Assembly: GCF_002282855.1 (NCBI RefSeq)
Contig: NZ_NRIR01000003.1
Coordinates: forward strand, 124,001 to 188,000
Direction of reading: 5' to 3'
Source of the DNA: Paraferrimonas sedimenticola
GTDB taxonomy: Bacteria > Pseudomonadota > Gammaproteobacteria > Enterobacterales > Shewanellaceae
Length of the DNA stretch: 64,000 nucleotides
Shown: positions 1 through 7,615 of the stretch, in pieces
Layout of the letters: each line of letters begins with the position of its first letter
How positions within the stretch are numbered: the stretch's first letter is position 1
Notes under the pieces: model-generated
The model's database searches: none
The model's input: only the letters and a program-made list of their open reading frames with translations
What the model was told of the DNA's origin: nothing
Translations under genes and position numbers: made by a program

Positions 1-854
1 TACACTTGCGCCAAACCATCGCCTTGCAGCGGTGCGTTAATGCAATTTGCACCAACCGCAATCACTAGCTTGTGATAGGAACGACGACCACCACTAACTA
101 ACTCGATTGAGCGATTGTCAGCATCGATGCGCTTTATGGGCGAATGAATATGAATATCTATCTCCAACGATTCCGCCATCTCTTCAGCGCTTTTGAGCGC
201 CAGCGCTTGTGCACTTTTGTTGTTGGCAAAACCAGTAGAAAGCGAAGGCTTGGAGTAATAGCTACCATCGTCAGCGGTATACATGCTGATAGGCTGAGTT
301 GGGTTGAGTTTGCGCAGCGCCTTGGCTAGGTTGTAACCGGCCAAACCTGTACCCAGAATCACGATAGGGTCTTGTGATTTGTCGATTTGGGTTTGAACCG
401 CGGCCACTGGAACCGATTGAGCCGGTGCTTCAGGGGTTGGAGCATCACCGGCGCTTTGACCAATGACTTCGAAATCTTCTTTACCTACGCCACAGTCTGG
501 GCACAACCAATCATCGTCGATGTCGGCGAATCGCGTGCCAAGGGCAAGACCGTGCTCAGGATCGCCCTTGCTCTCGTCGTAAACCCAATTACATACCTGA
601 CATTCCCAAATCAGATAAGGGTTATCATTGCTGGTTTGCGGCTGAGTCGTTGGGGCTGGGGCGGCTTCGTCGGCACTTGCGCTGACGGCTAGCATGTCAA
701 AATCTTCTTTGCCGACGCCGCACTCTGGGCAGAGCCAGTCATCGGGTACATCTTGCCAGCGAGTTTGAGGGGGGATGCCGTGTTCTGGATCGCCTTTGGC
801 TTCATCATAAACCCAAGCGCAGACCTGACACTCCCAAGTTAACCATTGCGACAT
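1..854 (-). CDS. Double rubredoxin fused to FAD-dependent NAD(P)H:rubredoxin reductase (3' end beyond window)
   Basis: The start at 854 is inside the window; the gene runs off the left edge after about 284 codons. Two rubredoxin domains come first, each with a CxxC pair followed by CPxCG (Cys9/12/42/45 and Cys85/88/118/121), joined by Ala/Pro-rich linkers. An FAD/NAD(P)H oxidoreductase domain begins near residue 163 with the dinucleotide motif GTGLAG (168-173). The family passes electrons from NAD(P)H through FAD to rubredoxin iron and on to an oxygenase or reductase; having donor and two carriers in one chain is unusual. It lies 91 bp downstream of, and in the same direction as, the RCCR-like gene, so it may be that enzyme's redox partner, and perhaps that of the Rieske protein (inference). 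A GGCGCC inverted repeat at 875-890 lies between the two genes. Confidence 0.9.
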   Translation of the reverse strand, partial: MSQWLTWECQVCAWVYDEAKGDPEHGIPPQTRWQDVPDDWLCPECGVGKEDFDMLAVSASADEAAPAPTTQPQTSNDNPYLIWECQVCNWVYDESKGDPEHGLALGTRFADIDDDWLCPDCGVGKEDFEVIGQSAGDAPTPEAPAQSVPVAAVQTQIDKSQDPIVILGTGLAGYNLAKALRKLNPTQPISMYTADDGSYYSKPSLSTGFANNKSAQALALKSAEEMAESLEIDIHIHSPIKRIDADNRSIELVSGGRRSYHKLVIAVGANCINAPLQGDGLAQV

Positions 855-945
855 TCCTTGCACTCCTACAACAGGGCGCCCGAAGGCGCCAATGGATTGT
901 TAACACTTTGTATCTCACCCAATACACGAGTGAAATGCAAGGGGT

Positions 946-1767
946 TTATTTTCCAGTAGGACGAGGCAGGGTACGAGTACCGCCCCATAGGGTTTTCACC
1001 ATGTCGGCGCAGGTTTCTTCACCGAACAAGCGGTCACCCAAGTTGTTAGCCGGATCGCGCTCACAGATGTTCATGCGAATTTTCTCGTCACGAGCCATCA
1101 TCGCCGGGCGAACTTCTTCAGGCGTCGGCTCAGCATTGTCTACCCACTTCAACCAACGGTCTAGGCGAGCGTGGGCAATTTTGCGGATTTTGGCGATGAC
1201 TTCTTCGTCGTGATCGGCACAGTAACCCACGGCAGTAGGAGTCATGCTCACGCGAGTAAACAAGTCGCGACTAATAAAGGCGCGGAAGCGGTCGTCTTCT
1301 TGAAGGTCTAAAAACTCTTCGTTGACTTCGGTGTAGTACTTGTCGGCGTACTCCATGTTGGCCAACAAATCGACGCGCGGCAGGTAATCCATATACATGA
1401 ACAAGTCAGGTACCGTACCCAGAGCAAAACCGAAGTTAGGTACATCGTATTGTGGACCCAAGCTAATAGTGATGTGCATGTTAGAGAAGGTCTCTTCTGG
1501 CGAACCAATATAGGAATGAATTAGCCAGTCAATTTCTGGGCCAGAGTATGCCTTTAGGCTGCCTTCACCTGCTTCTTTGGACAAGTTGCGGTAGTCTTCG
1601 AATTTTTTGGTGTACGGGTCTTGGGTTAATTCGAAGCGAGCGTGAATCTTTTCCATCATCTCGCTGACGATGCCCCACAAGGCATTGAATGTATTACGGT
1701 TATCCACATTTGGGTTGGCTTCTACCATATCTATGATAGGGGTCAACACGGCTTCAGCTTTGCTCAT
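946..1767 (-). CDS. Red chlorophyll catabolite reductase (RCCR) family protein
   Basis: 273 residues, no signal peptide, so probably cytoplasmic. Landmarks match plant RCCR in order: an xIDWxIHSxI segment (79-87), DYLPRVDLLANMEY (127-140; plant DLPHRKDLVLNPDY), SRDLFTRVSMTPTA (166-179; plant SPSLFVRSAFSPTA), and a tail with RDxxxR (226-231) followed by RxFGEE (246-251; plant RMFGEE). RCCR belongs to the ferredoxin-dependent bilin reductase fold and in plants reduces the linear tetrapyrrole made by pheophorbide a oxygenase. The gene is divergent from a Rieske oxygenase and followed by a rubredoxin reductase fusion. Its promoter shares a block with the gene at 3946-4533. The family call rests on recalled plant sequence; the bacterial substrate is unknown and could be another bilin or smaller pyrrole compound. 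Confidence 0.8.
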   Translation of the reverse strand: MSKAEAVLTPIIDMVEANPNVDNRNTFNALWGIVSEMMEKIHARFELTQDPYTKKFEDYRNLSKEAGEGSLKAYSGPEIDWLIHSYIGSPEETFSNMHITISLGPQYDVPNFGFALGTVPDLFMYMDYLPRVDLLANMEYADKYYTEVNEEFLDLQEDDRFRAFISRDLFTRVSMTPTAVGYCADHDEEVIAKIRKIAHARLDRWLKWVDNAEPTPEEVRPAMMARDEKIRMNICERDPANNLGDRLFGEETCADMVKTLWGGTRTLPRPTGK

Positions 1768-1823
1768 AACAATGTCCTTTATGTTAGTCGATGTAAATGA
1801 ATGTTTGCAGCATTTGTTATAAT

Positions 1824-1854
1824 GTTATAATAATAGGGTGTAATCAGATTGCAA
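1824..1854 (-). promoter_or_regulatory. Candidate promoter/operator of the RCCR-like gene
   Basis: On the minus strand a -35-like TTGCAA (1854-1849) is followed after 18 bp by TTATAA (1830-1825), with TATTAT as an alternative. Between and over these elements lies a 22-bp block (1824-1845) with core ACACCCTATT that matches 18 of 22 positions in the promoter of the gene at 3946-4533. Both copies sit between divergent gene pairs of this locus, as expected for a shared operator. Confidence 0.45.
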
Positions 1855-1988
1855 CAGCAAAATTTAGCATTGACAAAAAAACCTTATAAAAAGTAGGCTT
1901 AATTTGTTGTTGCACACTATTTGACTAACTGTAAAACTTTTGATCGATAGAAACTAAAGGCTCGTAAGGGACTTGATAAAAGAGATAA

Positions 1989-2006
1989 TTTGGGAGAATT
2001 CAAGCC
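1989..2006 (+). promoter_or_regulatory. Translation-initiation leader shared with RidA gene
   Basis: TTTGGGAGAATTCAA (1989-2003) just before this start codon recurs identically at 30205-30219 before the RidA start. It includes the Shine-Dalgarno GGGAG. Fifteen identical bases upstream of two distant genes exceed what a shared ribosome site alone requires. Confidence 0.5.
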
Positions 2007-3227
2007 ATGTTAATTAACCTGTGGTACGTCGCTGAATGGTCCGACAAAGTTAAGGATAAGCCCGTCAAAGCTAAGCTTCTGGGCCAGAACCTAGTGCTTT
2101 TTCGAGATCTAGAAGGAAAAGTAAAAGCGCTTGCGGATGTGTGTTTGCACCGCGGTGGGTCGCTGTCTGGCGGCTGGGTCAACAAAAAGCGTGACTGCGT
2201 TGTTTGTCCGTACCACGGTTGGGAATACAACGGCAAAGGTAAGTGTGAAAAGATCCCATCAGAAGGAGAGGACTTTGAAGTGCCACCTCGCTTCAAGGTC
2301 GATTCGTACCCAGTAGAAGAACGCTACGGCATGATTTGGGTGTTCATGGGTGATTTGGACGAAAAAGAACGCTACGAAATCCCGCCGCTACCTGAGTTTG
2401 AAGATCCTGAGTTCCGCGGTCTGCCTGCGGAGTTCACCTGGAAAGCCGAAGCCTCTCGCGTTGTTGAGAACGGTATCGACATTGCTCACGCCTCTTTTGT
2501 TCACCCAGTATTTGGCTACCCAAGCACTGCCGGTGATAACTTTATTGATGTGGTTGAAAAGCACGATGACTGGGCGACTTCAACCAATGTTATGTTCCCA
2601 CCTGCCCTGAAAGGTGGCTTCTTGGGTTGGCGTAACTGGATCCGTAAGGACAAGCAAGAAACTCGCGTACACCCAACTTGGTACCTAAATGGTATGACGG
2701 TTCGCATTCAAATTGATTTGCGTCCAGGTTGGAAGATTGTGATGTTTGACGCCAACACCCCAGTGGACGAGCACACCACTCGAACCTTTGCTTACCAGTT
2801 CCGCAGCTTCATGAAGTCGCCGCTGTTCGACAAAGGCTCAATCAAGCGTCTTAACACCATTTTGAAAGAAGATGCCGACATTGTAGAAGCATCTAACCCA
2901 TACTACTTGCCAGAAACTCTGGCCAACGAAGTATCGGTTAAGTCGGACAAGTTCATGAGTACTTTCCGTATGGCACGTCGTAAGCACATCGAAGAGAAAG
3001 GTTGGCAAATCGACCTAGAAGCTCGTGACAAATTCCAAGGCCGCAAGGTACTGACCGTCCAATCCCCAGTGCGCAAAGCCGCTGAAATGGAAGGCCAAGG
3101 TTGGGTATTTGAGAAGATGCCGACCGTAGCACCAATCAAAGAGCCGGCCGAGATGAAGGCCTTTGAAAAAGAGGTGGAAGGCTTGACCACCGAATCGGCC
3201 AACAGCGATAAGGCGATTGTTGATTAA
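2007..3227 (+). CDS. Rieske non-heme iron oxygenase, pheophorbide a oxygenase/vanillate demethylase type
   Basis: 406 residues. The N-terminal Rieske domain has CLH (Cys46, His48) and CPYH (Cys67, His70) ligands for the 2Fe-2S centre. The catalytic domain carries DxxHxxxxH (Asp158, His161, His166), the mononuclear iron site. Layout and length fit single-component-alpha oxygenases such as vanillate O-demethylase and plant PAO/TIC55/CAO, which need an external reductase. No flavin/ferredoxin reductase lies alongside, but the rubredoxin reductase fusion at the left edge could serve. I see no CxxC near the C terminus, a feature of plant PAO. The divergent RCCR homologue suggests a tetrapyrrole ring-opening role (inference); an aromatic or sterol substrate remains possible. 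The start has GGGAG upstream within a leader shared with the RidA gene. Confidence 0.85.
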   Translation: MLINLWYVAEWSDKVKDKPVKAKLLGQNLVLFRDLEGKVKALADVCLHRGGSLSGGWVNKKRDCVVCPYHGWEYNGKGKCEKIPSEGEDFEVPPRFKVDSYPVEERYGMIWVFMGDLDEKERYEIPPLPEFEDPEFRGLPAEFTWKAEASRVVENGIDIAHASFVHPVFGYPSTAGDNFIDVVEKHDDWATSTNVMFPPALKGGFLGWRNWIRKDKQETRVHPTWYLNGMTVRIQIDLRPGWKIVMFDANTPVDEHTTRTFAYQFRSFMKSPLFDKGSIKRLNTILKEDADIVEASNPYYLPETLANEVSVKSDKFMSTFRMARRKHIEEKGWQIDLEARDKFQGRKVLTVQSPVRKAAEMEGQGWVFEKMPTVAPIKEPAEMKAFEKEVEGLTTESANSDKAIVD

Positions 3228-3244
3228 TCTCGACTCAATGGATT

Positions 3245-3271
3245 AAAGGAGACCTTTGGGTCTCCTTTTTT
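3245..3271 (+). terminator. Rho-independent terminator after Rieske gene
   Basis: AAAGGAGACC and GGTCTCCTTT form a strong stem with a short loop, followed by a T run. It ends the Rieske transcript 18 bp after its stop codon. Confidence 0.85.
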
Positions 3272-3316
3272 ATTGCCGTTACAATAGAGACCTAACTTTT
3301 ATATGGAACAAATTCT

Positions 3317-3877
3317 ATGAAGTGTTCGGCTTTCATTGCGACTAGCGCAGATGGTTTTATCGCTCGTGCCAAAGGCGAGATTAACTGGTTACATAGCTCT
3401 GGCCGTACTGATGTGGACTTGGGCGAGCAAGCGGATATGGGATTTCACGATTATATCACTTCGGTGGACTGCATGGTGATGGGCCGCAATACCTTAGAAA
3501 CCATCGCCGCGATGAATCTCACTACTGAACAGTGGCCATATAAAGACTTGAAGGTTGTCGCAATAAGTTCAAGCCTGCAGCAAGCACCGAGTGGACTGCC
3601 AGAGGCGGTTGAGATACACAATGGTAGCTTGGTTGAGTTGGTGTCACTGCTGAAAGCGCAGGGTTTTAACAGCCTCTATGTGGACGGTGGAACCACGATT
3701 CAGAACTTTATTCGCGAGGGTTTGCTCAACGAGATTACCATCACTCAAATACCACGGCTCATTGGCAGCGGCATTTCATTATTCGGAGAGATTGAGGCCG
3801 ATGTACATCTTCGCCAAGCTAAGGCTCAGGCTTATGCCAACGATTTTGTGCAGCTCAGTTATCAATTAGAGTACTGA
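3317..3877 (+). CDS. Dihydrofolate reductase / RibD C-terminal family protein
   Basis: 186 residues. It opens with a DHFR-fold strand (MKCSAFIATSADGFIA), has VMGRNT (the cofactor-loop GR-T pattern of the family) and a YVDGGTTIQNFI segment near the middle, as in RibD-C/YwjB/YyaP-type proteins. These are NADPH-dependent reductases of pterin- or pyrimidine-like substrates, but most members have no known substrate. It lies between two terminators, so it is probably its own unit. Proximity to the RCCR/Rieske pair is the only hint of a link. Start ATG is at 3317; the upstream ribosome site is weak. Confidence 0.8.
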   Translation: MKCSAFIATSADGFIARAKGEINWLHSSGRTDVDLGEQADMGFHDYITSVDCMVMGRNTLETIAAMNLTTEQWPYKDLKVVAISSSLQQAPSGLPEAVEIHNGSLVELVSLLKAQGFNSLYVDGGTTIQNFIREGLLNEITITQIPRLIGSGISLFGEIEADVHLRQAKAQAYANDFVQLSYQLEY

Positions 3878-3906
3878 TTGACTGGATAATTGATAGCTAT
3901 CAAAAA

Positions 3907-3924
3907 AGGCAGCCTAGGCTGCCT
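3907..3924 (-). terminator. Terminator between convergent genes
   Basis: AGGCAGCC-TA-GGCTGCCT is a near-perfect palindrome. Read on the minus strand it is followed by six T residues, so it serves mainly the minus-strand gene at 3946-4533. The plus strand lacks a good T run. Confidence 0.7.
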
Positions 3925-3945
3925 ATTCGCTTAATCACTGTAGGA

Positions 3946-4533
3946 TTACTCCACTAAATGGGCCCAGATGTTGGCGGTAAATGGCGTTTCGTGCACCGGG
4001 CCTTCCGGACCTCGGGGATCGAGTGAGTGGCGCACATTACACATAGGTGACAAGCGAGTACCTTTGGCGGTTAGCGTTCGGGTGGCCACACCATTGCGAT
4101 ACAAAAGTGTGTGGCGAACACGCTGATTGGGCGCAGTTTGGATAATGAAATCCGGTTCCATATAGACTTCGGTTGCTGGCTCTAAACGCTCGCTGTTGAA
4201 GGTCAAGATTCCCGGACCACCTGACACGCCAATGTTTTTGTAAGCGCCAGGGCCTAATGGGTCAAACACCAATACACCATCTACCAGTTTACCGGTAAAG
4301 GTTTTGGCGGTAGTGGGGCGTCCGCGAAAATGAACGTTAGTTAGAGTCAGATTCTCGCCATCAAAATCCAGGTAAACCAGATTGTCGAACGGGGATTCAC
4401 CGGGGGTTCCTGAGCCCGCTGCTGTGTCGTCCTTAAGCGGCGAGCCATCGAGCTCAAACAGCTCCACCTGATCGTGCCAAGTGCCTCGCATACACATCAG
4501 AGTATGTCCTACCGTTCCAATAGCGAAATCCAT
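3946..4533 (-). CDS. Small beta-rich (calycin/lipocalin-like) protein of unknown function
   Basis: 195 residues, no signal peptide. The sequence alternates short polar turns and beta-strand-like stretches, begins with a MRGTWHDQVELFEL segment and contains FTGKLVDGVLVFDP and a RHTLLYRNG strand, a pattern suggesting a lipocalin-type barrel (possibly DUF3598-like, weakly held). Calycins commonly bind hydrophobic ligands, including bilins. It is divergent from the NOL-like SDR, and its promoter shares an 18/22 block with the RCCR promoter, which suggests co-expression. I do not recognise a specific family with certainty. Confidence 0.65.
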   Translation of the reverse strand: MDFAIGTVGHTLMCMRGTWHDQVELFELDGSPLKDDTAAGSGTPGESPFDNLVYLDFDGENLTLTNVHFRGRPTTAKTFTGKLVDGVLVFDPLGPGAYKNIGVSGGPGILTFNSERLEPATEVYMEPDFIIQTAPNQRVRHTLLYRNGVATRTLTAKGTRLSPMCNVRHSLDPRGPEGPVHETPFTANIWAHLVE

Positions 4534-4576
4534 AACTGCCTCTTTTAGCGATTATTATTGAATAGTTTGTACTAAT

Positions 4577-4606
4577 AATATAACAATAGGGTGTGATCTA
4601 GGTAAA
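4577..4606 (-). promoter_or_regulatory. Candidate promoter/operator of the calycin-like gene
   Basis: On the minus strand TTTACC (4606-4601), a 17-bp spacer, and TTATAT (4583-4578) form a sigma-70-like promoter. The block 4577-4598 contains core ACACCCTATT and matches the RCCR promoter block at 1824-1845 in 18 of 22 positions, in the same orientation and at nearly the same offset from the promoter elements. Confidence 0.5.
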
Positions 4607-4630
4607 GGCTTAACATAGGGAGTGTTATTC

Positions 4631-5428
4631 ATGACGTGCGTTGTAATTACAGGGTCCACGCGAGGCATCGGACGAGGACTGGCCAAAGAGTTTCTTGAAC
4701 TTGGCGCGAAAGTCGTCGTATCTGGTCGCTCACAACCAGCGGTAGATGAAGTGGTCGCTTTGTTGGCGCAAACCTACGGTGAAGATAAGGTCACAGGTAA
4801 AGCTTGTGATATCACCGACGTTGAAGCACTAAAAGGACTTTGGAGTCACGCCAAAGAACGCTTTGGCAAGGTCGACCATTGGATAAACAATGCCGGTATG
4901 AGCATTACTCGAGCCAATATTCATCAGCAAGCCCCCTCAGAGCTCAGTCGCATTATAGACACTAATCTCACTGCGGTACTCTTGGCGGCAAACGTGGTTA
5001 TCGAAGGCTTGGTGGAGCAACAAGGTGGCACCTTTTGGGTGATGGAAGGCTTTGGTAGCAATGGCGCAACTCAGCCAGGCATGACAGCCTATGGCGCATC
5101 AAAGCGCGCTGTCACTTATGTGGCCAAAGCACTACAAAAAGAAGTGAAGGGCACAGGGGTTAATGTTAACTATCTAAGCCCCGGCATTGTTGTGACCGAT
5201 CTTCTGATTGGCGACTATGACACCAGTTCGCAAGAGTGGCAAAAGAGCAAGCGAATCTTCAACATTTTGGGCGATCGCGTTGAGACCGTGACACCTTATC
5301 TGGCCAAGGGTGTATTGGCGGCGAGCAAATCAGGCACTCGAGTGGCCTGGCTCACAGGTGGCAAAGCCTTTGCTCGCTTTATGTCAGCACCGTTTAAAAA
5401 GCGCGAGCTGTTTGCGGATTTGCCGTAG
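4631..5428 (+). CDS. Short-chain dehydrogenase/reductase resembling chlorophyll b reductase (NOL/NYC1)
   Basis: 265 residues from ATG 4631 (GGGAG upstream; a GTG at 4622 is less likely). Classical SDR features: TGSTRGIG nucleotide loop (7-14), WINNAG (84-89), catalytic Ser143 region, YxxxK (Tyr154, Lys158), and SPGIVVTDLL (183-192). Several segments parallel plant NOL as I recall it: WINNAG, the MDGAGSGG-like MEGFGSNG, SPGMVLTDLL, FNI, ETV, and a basic tail. NOL/NYC1 reduce the 7-formyl group of chlorophyll b. Divergent from the calycin-like gene and 3 kb from the RCCR and Rieske genes. SDRs converge easily, so substrate assignment is tentative; the SDR class itself is certain. Confidence 0.8.
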   Translation: MTCVVITGSTRGIGRGLAKEFLELGAKVVVSGRSQPAVDEVVALLAQTYGEDKVTGKACDITDVEALKGLWSHAKERFGKVDHWINNAGMSITRANIHQQAPSELSRIIDTNLTAVLLAANVVIEGLVEQQGGTFWVMEGFGSNGATQPGMTAYGASKRAVTYVAKALQKEVKGTGVNVNYLSPGIVVTDLLIGDYDTSSQEWQKSKRIFNILGDRVETVTPYLAKGVLAASKSGTRVAWLTGGKAFARFMSAPFKKRELFADLP

Positions 5429-5467
5429 GGGCTCACTCGATATTCAAAGAGTTAGGCTAAAGGGAAC

Positions 5468-5492
5468 AAAGGGACTCGATAGTCCCTTTTTT
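5468..5492 (+). terminator. Terminator after SDR gene
   Basis: AAAGGGACT-CGAT-AGTCCCTTT with a following T run, about 40 bp after the SDR stop codon. Confidence 0.9.
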
Positions 5493-5598
5493 GTTGCATA
5501 TTGTTTAGCCGTCTGGTCTCTTAATCCTATGAGCCTTATTGATCTTTTCCTATCACTAGCTCGTTTCAAGCATTACGTTCTAAGGACCGGTAACTGTT

Positions 5599-5994
5599 AT
5601 GCATCACAACGCCATCATCACTATCACCAACCTCAGGTTGAGAACCTTCATCGGCTTCAACGAAGAAGAAAAGACTAAACAGCAAGACATTGTCATCAAT
5701 GCTGAAATTCACTATCCAGCTAACAATCTCTGTCTCGCTGACGATGTGGATAACGCGCTCAACTACAAAAACATCTGCAAGAAAATTATTCACCACGTGG
5801 AATCTGGCAGATTTCTGCTGTTAGAAAAGCTGACCAGCGATGTACTTGGCCTTTGCGTTGACCATCCGTGGGTTCGATACGCTCAAGTGAGGATAGACAA
5901 GCCGCACGCATTGCGTTTCGCCGACTCTGTCTCGCTTACCCTGAGTTATGAAGCTGATCACGACGATATATCACAAGGAGGGCGTCAATCATGA
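5599..5994 (+). CDS. folX: Dihydroneopterin triphosphate 2'-epimerase
   Basis: 131 residues of the FolB/FolX fold. Nearly every E. coli FolX landmark is present: [14 protein letters not shown] (residues about 10-23), [21 protein letters not shown]-type segment, [10 protein letters not shown], and [13 protein letters not shown]. FolX epimerises dihydroneopterin triphosphate to dihydromonapterin triphosphate for tetrahydromonapterin, the cofactor of bacterial phenylalanine hydroxylase. The gene overlaps folE by 4 bp and starts an operon folX-folE-folM. Slightly longer C-terminal tail than the E. coli protein. Confidence 0.95.
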   Translation: MHHNAIITITNLRLRTFIGFNEEEKTKQQDIVINAEIHYPANNLCLADDVDNALNYKNICKKIIHHVESGRFLLLEKLTSDVLGLCVDHPWVRYAQVRIDKPHALRFADSVSLTLSYEADHDDISQGGRQS

Positions 5995-6626
5995 CTCCAG
6001 AAGCAGCGAAAGTAAGAGAAGCTTTGCTCGAAAAAGGACTTGAAACTCCGCTGGTACCGAGCGAAATGAATTCTGAGCAAAAATACAGTCGAATCAAAGG
6101 CCTGTTAACCGAAGTGGTTAGTACCCTTGGGTTGGATTTGACCGACGACAGCTTGGCCGAGACGCCTCATCGCATTGCGAAAATGTACGTCAACGAGATC
6201 TTTTCCGGGCTGGATTACGACAATTTCCCGAAAATCAGCGTCATCGATAACAAGATGTCGGTGGACGAGATGGTCAAGGTGTCTGATATCAATCTAACCT
6301 CCACCTGCGAGCATCATTTCATCACCATCGATGGTTTGGCTCAGGTCGCCTACATCCCAGAATCCAAGATTCTTGGACTGTCGAAAATCAACCGGATTGT
6401 TCGCTTCTTCGCTCAGCGTCCGCAAGTGCAAGAGCGTCTGACTCAGCAAATTCTAGTTGCGATACAGGCGTTAGTTGAAACGGAAAATGTTGCGGTATCG
6501 ATTAATGCCACCCATTACTGCGTCAAGTCCAGAGGTGTCATGGATACTAATTCTGAGACCTCGACAACAGCGCTTGGTGGCATCTTTAAGACCAACCCTC
6601 AAACCAGAGCCGAGTTTTTGCGATGA
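5991..6626 (+). CDS. folE: GTP cyclohydrolase I (type IA)
   Basis: 211 residues. Zinc-site residues are visible: CEHHF in [12 protein letters not shown] and the second Cys in [10 protein letters not shown]. The [20 protein letters not shown] signature is intact. It converts GTP to 7,8-dihydroneopterin triphosphate, feeding FolX. Overlaps folX (4 bp) and folM (4 bp), so the three are translationally coupled. A dedicated folE beside folX and folM points to monapterin rather than general folate supply. Confidence 0.97.
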   Translation: MTPEAAKVREALLEKGLETPLVPSEMNSEQKYSRIKGLLTEVVSTLGLDLTDDSLAETPHRIAKMYVNEIFSGLDYDNFPKISVIDNKMSVDEMVKVSDINLTSTCEHHFITIDGLAQVAYIPESKILGLSKINRIVRFFAQRPQVQERLTQQILVAIQALVETENVAVSINATHYCVKSRGVMDTNSETSTTALGGIFKTNPQTRAEFLR

Positions 6627-7339
6627 GCGGGACAGTACTAATAACCGGTGTGGGAAAGCGTCTTGGCTTTGCATTGGCGAAACAGCTTTTATCGGATGGA
6701 TACAAAGTAATAGGCACCTACCGCACCGACTACCCTCACTTGCAGCAGCTTCGCGACAAAGGGGCAGACTTGCAACCGGTAGACTTTTATCAACCCAGTA
6801 GCGTAGACGGCTTTCTTGATTACGTTGGCCAAGAGTACAAGACACTTAGAGCCATCATACACAACGCCTCCGATTGGAAAGCGGAAGACAAGCAAAGTCC
6901 CAGTAAAAACGCGTCAGAAATCTTCAATCAAATGATGACAGTGCACGCCGGCGTGCCGTATTTGGTCAATTTAACTCTCAAAGATCAACTAATGGCTGGC
7001 GATAACACATCAGACATTATCCATATCAGTGATTACGTGGCTGACAAAGGCAGCAAAAAGCACATTGCTTACGCGGCAAGCAAAGCCGCACTCAATAACT
7101 TGACGCTCTCATTCTCAGCTATGCTGGCGCCGAAAGTAAGAGTTAATACCATAGCGCCTGCCCTGATTAAATTTAACGACGATGACGACGAGGCTTACAA
7201 GAGCAAAGCCCTGCAAAAAGCCTTGATTCCAGCCGAAGCCGGCTTTGAGGAAGTAATAAACGGCATCAAGTTCGTCTTGGCCAGTCACTACATGACAGGA
7301 AGAACACTGCACCTTGATGGCGGCAGGCATTTAAAGTGA
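6623..7339 (+). CDS. folM: Dihydromonapterin reductase
   Basis: 238-residue [15 protein letters not shown] nucleotide loop at the N terminus, [28 protein letters not shown] with the YxxxK catalytic pair, [11 protein letters not shown], and the C-terminal [14 protein letters not shown] that closely matches E. coli FolM. Reduces dihydromonapterin to tetrahydromonapterin with NADPH. Last gene of the operon. No phenylalanine hydroxylase is in the window, so the user of the cofactor lies elsewhere. Confidence 0.95.
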   Translation: MSGTVLITGVGKRLGFALAKQLLSDGYKVIGTYRTDYPHLQQLRDKGADLQPVDFYQPSSVDGFLDYVGQEYKTLRAIIHNASDWKAEDKQSPSKNASEIFNQMMTVHAGVPYLVNLTLKDQLMAGDNTSDIIHISDYVADKGSKKHIAYAASKAALNNLTLSFSAMLAPKVRVNTIAPALIKFNDDDDEAYKSKALQKALIPAEAGFEEVINGIKFVLASHYMTGRTLHLDGGRHLK

Positions 7340-7615
7340 AGTCCTGTGTCGCGCGGTTGTGGTATTGCCGCATGGGGAACCGCCGCCACCACTTTGCCGA
7401 CAATGAGCGTCTGATCTGCGCTTAGCCAGATGGAACAGGGTAGCTTCATCCGCCCAGCTGTTCCTAGACTTGCCGTTTCATACCCACAATGTAACCGCAT
7501 GTGAACTATAGTGATTCTATTGCTCGGCCAATCCAACGCGTCTGGCGCGCTTTGAAGTAAAGCTGACTAGCAAACACCATTCGATACTAACAATATCCAA
7601 GCAAAGGAGTTTGGA

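Noticed and set aside
2000-2296. Frames antisense to or out of phase with the Rieske gene
   Set aside because: They overlap a gene with complete catalytic motifs and show no family features.
7288-7536. Minus-strand 82-codon frame after folM
   Set aside because: Overlaps the folM end, has no ribosome site or recognisable domain, and looks like a chance frame.
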